Shown: in pieces, positions 1-29,908 of the stretch
Position numbering within the stretch: the stretch's first letter is position 1
How the letters are laid out: each line of letters opens with the position of its first letter
NCBI RefSeq assembly: GCF_900129785.1
Contig: NZ_FSRC01000005.1
Location: 1-29,908 of the forward strand
Reading direction: 5' to 3'
Source of the DNA: Algoriphagus halophilus
Lineage (GTDB): Bacteria > Bacteroidota > Bacteroidia > Cytophagales > Cyclobacteriaceae
Length of the DNA: 29,908 nt
Program-made: the position numbers and the translations under genes
The notes under the pieces: generated by a model
What the model saw: only the letters and a program-made list of their open reading frames with translations
Database searches by the model: none
Told to the model about the DNA's origin: nothing

Positions 1-95
1 CTGCGATGCACCAGCTGAACAGAAGGACAGAGCTGAGGATCGGAAAGTCCCAGTTCACCTACTCAGGTAGACAGAAAAAAGTGGATGTGCTGTAA
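1..95 (+). CDS. C-terminal fragment of a probable OmpA-family envelope protein
   Basis: Only the last 30 codons are present; the reading frame uses codons beginning at base 3 and stops with TAA at 93-95. The visible tail contains HQLNRRTELRIGKSQF and ends KKVDVL. The 'NRRTE(L/F)RI' pattern resembles the last conserved strand of OmpA/Pal peptidoglycan-binding domains in Bacteroidota, where the Arg pair follows the final helix. From family knowledge such a domain would tether an outer-membrane protein to peptidoglycan. The other two forward frames reach a stop quickly and resemble nothing. The gene is followed 20 bases later by a strong terminator, so it is the last gene of its transcript. The assignment rests on a short tail, so the family is likely but not certain. 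Confidence 0.55.
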   Translation, partial: AMHQLNRRTELRIGKSQFTYSGRQKKVDVL

Positions 96-115
96 AATAT
101 AATTTAAAGAGAGTC

Positions 116-153
116 AAAAAGCCGAACCTAATATTTTTTAGGTTCGGCTTTTT
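116..153. terminator. Bidirectional intrinsic terminator between convergent genes
   Basis: A perfect 16-bp inverted repeat pairs 116-131 with 138-153 around a 6-base loop. The core is GCCGAACCTAA, flanked by five A on the left and five T on the right, so the RNA from either strand forms a GC-containing stem ending in a U-run. It lies just after the plus-strand gene ending at 95 and about 100 bases beyond the stop of the minus-strand gene ending at 251, so it can serve both. The remaining bases to 250 are AT-rich and hold only a 10-base direct repeat (197-206 and 232-241), to which I assign no role. Confidence 0.9.
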
Positions 154-250
154 GTTTGTCTCTTTATGAAAATTAAATGCAATCAATTAATGATAGGATT
201 TAATGGTATATGTTAACTAGGTTGGAGACTAGATTTAATGGATACTATAG

Positions 251-1861
251 TTAGTTTTCTAATTCTTTCCTTAAAAATCTGCTGGAATAACCTACAATAC
301 TTGCAACTTCTTCGATTGGGTAACCCTCATTTAATAGACTTTTAGCATAATCTAACTTTACCTTTTTTAAGAATTTGCCTGGAGTAATATTAAACTCTCT
401 GAAATTTCTATTGAGTTGAACTGTGTTTGTCTCCAAAAAATTAGCGAGTCCTTCTACTGAATTTATCTTGTTAGAAATGATTGTTTCTTCCAGTACCTGG
501 AGACTTAATTGATTTCCTTTTAACTCCTCTGAATTTAACTCCTCTGAATTTTTCTTTTTTAGGTAAGAATAAATCAAATATCCCAATAGGATAACACAAG
601 CGGAAATGATTATAATAATTTTTAAACTAATAGGTGCAGTCGGTTCCAATTTATTGATTGCGGCAGGGATGAAGCTTTTTGTTACTTCTACAGAATTTAA
701 AGTATAAAGCCCATCCACAGCTCCCACATAAATTGAATCGTGGAAATAAAAGAATGCATCCCGATTAAATTCTACTCCAGTTATTACAGGTAAAACATCA
801 GGGTAGTCTTTACTTATTACATATAAGCCATTTTCTGTGGATATCCAGATGTTCCCCAGGTTATCTTTTTCGATATGGACGTTTAGCCTTGTATTTGTAA
901 TCTTTTTTAAAGAGTTTGGATCCTCCATTTCTAAGGAAAAAACTCCATCATCGGATGCTAGGTAAATTAGATTTTCTGTAGGGTATATATCCCGAATTCT
1001 AATGCCTAAGTCAATTATTTCAGATACTTGATCTCCATCATAAAAAAGAAATTTGCCCTCAGAAGTTGCAAAAAGTAATCCCTTTGGGATCGCTTCTAAA
1101 TCTAGGTATTCGTAATCTTTATGGATAGGTATTAAATCAAAATTCTCCCCCAATAAATTAATAGATTGAGTGTTTTGGGAATAAATTAGGTTGTTCCATT
1201 GGACAGTTTTACGAATATTTCCTGCAAAAACATTGGTTGCATTTTCTAATAATACCGCTGAATCTGGGGGGATAAATTGGAATAGTTCATCACTATTGAG
1301 GTAAAAGTGATCATTTATGACAGTTAAGGGGCCGTTTGAGTATCCAGGTTTTTCCAGCAGAATAGAATCATTCACAAAAATCCCAGAGTAGGTAGAAATA
1401 ACTTTTAGGCTATCATTGATAAAAATGTTTCTGATCGATTTATTATAATAACTTTTAGAATAATGATCATAAATTTGATATTCAAATAATTCACTACCAC
1501 TAGCTACAAACAAGCGAGAACCTTTAAGTGCTGCTGTAGTGATGAATAATCCCCGCTGAGGGATTAGGTCCTTCATTCCACTGGCATTAAAAAGCTCAGT
1601 ATTTGGAATGAAATCAGATTCATAAAAACCATCTTTATAAAAAACATAGGCTTTTTTGAACTGTATTTTTTGAGGATTCCATTCATTATTTTCAAGTAAG
1701 TAAAGATTCTCACCAGTCTTGGTATAGACCTCTTCCCCTACATTGAACACATTCCTCACTGGAGAGGCAAAGAAATGTTTGGTTACAAAAACAGTGTCTT
1801 GCGCTTTTAATGCAAAATATTGAATAAAAAATCCGATTAGGATTAGAATAACTCGCTTCAT
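251..1861 (-). CDS. Membrane-anchored one-component regulator: beta-propeller sensor, TM helix, AraC-type HTH
   Basis: This 536-residue protein starts with a signal or anchor sequence (residues 1-21, ending ALKAQ). Residues about 25-400 show repeated short beta blocks typical of two-component-regulator propellers, for example LGNIWISTENGLYVI near 335-349 and DSIYVGAVDGLYTL near 375-389. A single strong membrane helix lies at about 411-434 and is followed by KKK, placing the C-terminus in the cytoplasm. Residues about 460-536 form an AraC-type double HTH, with LANFLETNTVQLNRNFREF as the first and EEVASIVGYSSRFLRKEL as the second. Hybrid two-component systems of Bacteroidota normally carry Y_Y_Y, histidine kinase and receiver domains between propeller and HTH; none is present here, so signalling would have to pass directly across the membrane. 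The second HTH is a few residues shorter than usual. The gene is divergent from the beta-barrel gene at 1993, a possible but unproven target. The ligand is unknown. Confidence 0.85.
   Translation of the reverse strand: MKRVILILIGFFIQYFALKAQDTVFVTKHFFASPVRNVFNVGEEVYTKTGENLYLLENNEWNPQKIQFKKAYVFYKDGFYESDFIPNTELFNASGMKDLIPQRGLFITTAALKGSRLFVASGSELFEYQIYDHYSKSYYNKSIRNIFINDSLKVISTYSGIFVNDSILLEKPGYSNGPLTVINDHFYLNSDELFQFIPPDSAVLLENATNVFAGNIRKTVQWNNLIYSQNTQSINLLGENFDLIPIHKDYEYLDLEAIPKGLLFATSEGKFLFYDGDQVSEIIDLGIRIRDIYPTENLIYLASDDGVFSLEMEDPNSLKKITNTRLNVHIEKDNLGNIWISTENGLYVISKDYPDVLPVITGVEFNRDAFFYFHDSIYVGAVDGLYTLNSVEVTKSFIPAAINKLEPTAPISLKIIIIISACVILLGYLIYSYLKKKNSEELNSEELKGNQLSLQVLEETIISNKINSVEGLANFLETNTVQLNRNFREFNITPGKFLKKVKLDYAKSLLNEGYPIEEVASIVGYSSRFLRKELEN
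522..551. repeat. Perfect 15-bp tandem duplication inside the regulator gene
   Basis: The 15-mer AACTCCTCTGAATTT occurs twice back to back (522-536 and 537-551). In the protein it gives the duplicated pentapeptide NSEEL-NSEEL directly after the KKK that follows the membrane helix, in the juxtamembrane linker before the HTH. The unit is a multiple of three, so slippage would change linker length without breaking the frame. Confidence 0.9.
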
Positions 1862-1992
1862 GTTTAAAAATTACACTTAAAAATAACAGGATTTATAAAA
1901 TAAACACCTTCTGTAATAAATGACGCTGTAACAAAATTTTGTGATTCCTTAAGGTTGCTCAAATTAGGACTTCACTAAACCTTCTTTAAAAA
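1862..1992. promoter_or_regulatory. Divergent intergenic region with a 12-bp palindrome
   Basis: These 131 bases separate two divergently transcribed genes and must hold both promoters. I found no convincing match to the Bacteroidota -7 element TAnnTTTG at a proper distance from either start. A perfect 12-base palindrome, ACAAAATTTTGT, lies at 1931-1942, about 50 bases upstream of the beta-barrel start and 70 bases from the regulator start. It could be an operator, but an AT-rich palindrome of this length can arise by chance. Neither start has a recognisable Shine-Dalgarno sequence, which is usual in this phylum. Confidence 0.3.
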
Positions 1993-2562
1993 ATGAAAAA
2001 AATTCTGTTAGTATTCTCTGTTTTTGTTTTGAGCATTTCATTTTCTATGGCTCAAACTCAAGTGAAACCTGGTGTGGGTGTAAATACTACTAATATTACG
2101 GGAGATGGACTTGATGCATCTGGACAAATTGGGTGGCAAATCGGTGCTAGTGTTGCCTTTGGCGAAAAATTTTATTTTGAGCCAGGAGTCTTTTATCAAA
2201 CCAATTCTTTTGAGGTGCAAAGTGTAGGAAATCTTCCGGTAACAGATGCTAACTACAGTGGATTTCGAATTCCTGTAGCTGTGGGTTTGGAAGTTTTAGG
2301 AAATGCAGACTCTTTTGCAGGTTTGAGGGTTTTTGGCGGAGGATCCACTTTTTTAGTAACTGGGACTAATAGCGACTTTTTAGATAAGGATATGGTGGAA
2401 TCACCACAATGGGGGGTTTTTGCTGGTATAGGTCTTGACATCGCTTTATTTTACCTTGATTGGACCTATCAGTGGTCAGTATCTAATCTTCAAACGGACA
2501 TAGATCAGATTGATTTAGGGAAAGCCCACGGCATTTTCTGGACTGCAGGATTAAGGTTTTAA
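1993..2562 (+). CDS. Outer-membrane beta-barrel protein, porin-like (PorT/OMP_b-brl family type)
   Basis: This 189-residue protein has a clear signal peptide (MKK plus hydrophobic core, cleavage probably after SMA at residue 20). The mature part opens with QVKPGVGVNTTNI and continues with alternating hydrophobic/polar strands and glycine turns, for example IGWQIGASVAFGEKFYFEPG, GVFAGIGLDIALFYLDWTYQW and a last strand GIFWTAGLRF ending in Phe. A terminal aromatic residue is the usual barrel-insertion signal. The length fits the small 8-stranded outer-membrane beta-barrel family common in Bacteroidota. No plug, enzyme or partner domain is visible, so its cargo or ligand cannot be named. It appears monocistronic: a regulator gene diverges upstream and a hairpin follows 20 bases after the stop. 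Confidence 0.85.
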   Translation: MKKILLVFSVFVLSISFSMAQTQVKPGVGVNTTNITGDGLDASGQIGWQIGASVAFGEKFYFEPGVFYQTNSFEVQSVGNLPVTDANYSGFRIPVAVGLEVLGNADSFAGLRVFGGGSTFLVTGTNSDFLDKDMVESPQWGVFAGIGLDIALFYLDWTYQWSVSNLQTDIDQIDLGKAHGIFWTAGLRF

Positions 2563-2582
2563 ATTTTTTGATAAAGTTTAAT

Positions 2583-2624
2583 AAATAGAAAGGGGGTAAA
2601 TTAATTTTTATTCTCTTTCTATTT
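2583..2624 (+). terminator. Probable intrinsic terminator of the beta-barrel gene
   Basis: Bases 2583-2600 can pair with 2607-2624 over 18 positions, including several G-U pairs in the RNA, around a 6-base loop. The outer ten pairs (AAATAGAAAG with CTTTCTATTT) are all Watson-Crick. The right arm ends in T-rich sequence at 2621-2626. The hairpin starts 20 bases after the TAA of the beta-barrel gene, the expected place for its terminator. Confidence 0.65.
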
Positions 2625-29631
<27,007 letters not shown>

Positions 29632-29643
29632 AACCCATGAAAA

Positions 29644-29671
29644 GAGAGGAAATTAAAGCTTATTTCCTCTC
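29644..29671 (+). terminator. Hairpin between the giant gene and the PorP/SprF gene
   Basis: GAGAGGAAAT (29644-29653) pairs perfectly with ATTTCCTCTC (29662-29671) around an 8-base loop. It lies 13 bases after the giant gene's stop. The following sequence (AATCTTTTATAG) has only a short T-run, so it may be an attenuating terminator or an mRNA-stabilising stem rather than a full stop. Either would lower or decouple expression of the downstream gene from a transcript of more than 26 kb. Confidence 0.5.
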
Positions 29672-29702
29672 AATCTTTTATAGCATATAACTCTCCCGTG
29701 AT

Positions 29703-29908
29703 ATGAAAACTCTTTTTAAAATTCTAGGCATGTCTGCTTTGCTGGTTGTGATGACTAGCGGTGGAGAAGTATTTAGCCAGCAGCTTCCCCAGTTCAGCCA
29801 GTATATTTTCAATGGGCTGCACATCAACCCGGGCTATGCGGGATACAAGGGGGAGCCTTATATCCAGAGCACGTACCGTAGCCAGTGGGTGAATTTTCCC
29901 GGAGCGCC
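29703..29908 (+). CDS. PorP/SprF-family type IX secretion membrane protein, N-terminal fragment
   Basis: The first 68 codons are present; the gene runs off the window. A signal peptide (MKTLFKILGMSALLVVM through EVFSQ, about residues 1-26) is followed by QLPQFSQYIFNGLHINPGYAG, the hallmark opening of the PorP/SprF family (usually QDPQFSQYxFNxLxxNPAYAG), and then YIQSTYRSQWVNFPGA. Members are outer-membrane beta-barrels. In Flavobacterium johnsoniae SprF is required for secretion of SprB, and genes for type B cargo are often next to such a partner. The gene starts 71 bases after the giant gene in the same direction, so it is the likely dedicated partner of that protein. The window cuts the barrel, so completeness cannot be judged. 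Confidence 0.92.
   Translation, partial: MKTLFKILGMSALLVVMTSGGEVFSQQLPQFSQYIFNGLHINPGYAGYKGEPYIQSTYRSQWVNFPGA

Noticed and set aside
197..241. 10-bp direct repeat GATTTAATGG at 197-206 and 232-241
   Set aside because: It is short and in AT-rich DNA between convergent genes, with no flanking element or recognisable function.

Overview
The window comes from a member of the Bacteroidota, probably a Cytophagales/Cyclobacteriaceae-type organism (inference). The evidence is a type B type IX secretion (T9SS) C-terminal domain, a PorP/SprF-family gene, a membrane-bound AraC regulator with a propeller sensor, a small outer-membrane beta-barrel, AT-rich intergenic DNA and the absence of clear Shine-Dalgarno sequences.

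Layout. 1-95 is the 3' end of a plus-strand gene, probably an OmpA-family protein. A strong hairpin at 116-153, U-rich on both strands, separates it from a convergent minus-strand gene (251-1861) encoding a periplasmic beta-propeller, one membrane helix and a cytoplasmic AraC-type HTH. Divergent from that gene, 1993-2562 encodes a 189-residue outer-membrane beta-barrel protein, followed by a long hairpin at 2583-2624. About 90% of the window is one uninterrupted gene, 2857-29631, encoding an 8924-residue exported protein. Its parts are: signal peptide; N-terminal binding-type modules; a Calx-beta-like stretch; two tandem LamG-like modules; 66 tandem DUF7507-type Ig-like repeats (6304-28098, my segmentation); a CnaB/SdrD-B-like region holding the protein's only four cysteines; one canonical DUF11 domain; and the T9SS type B sorting domain. 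A PorP/SprF-family gene starts at 29703 and runs off the window.

How they work together. The giant protein looks like a SprB-class cell-surface filament or adhesin exported by T9SS. The adjacent PorP/SprF protein is its likely dedicated secretion or attachment partner. The OmpA-like, regulator and beta-barrel genes are envelope genes with no proven link to it.

Most interesting observation. Aligning all 66 repeats by eye, 63 carry a Lys near position 6, an Asp at the end of the middle strand (the D of the 'TDP' motif) and an Asn in the last strand ('xNTATV'). The other three (repeats 13, 16 and 18) lack all three residues together. This all-or-none pattern is what a Lys-Asp-Asn intramolecular isopeptide cross-link would leave, and suggests a fibre with about 63 covalently locked domains and three unlocked ones. 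The array also records its growth: a 353/354-identical tandem duplication, a 672-bp two-domain repeat, a 321-bp repeat with a 163-bp exact match, and colinear 717-bp and 972-bp blocks copied to distant places.
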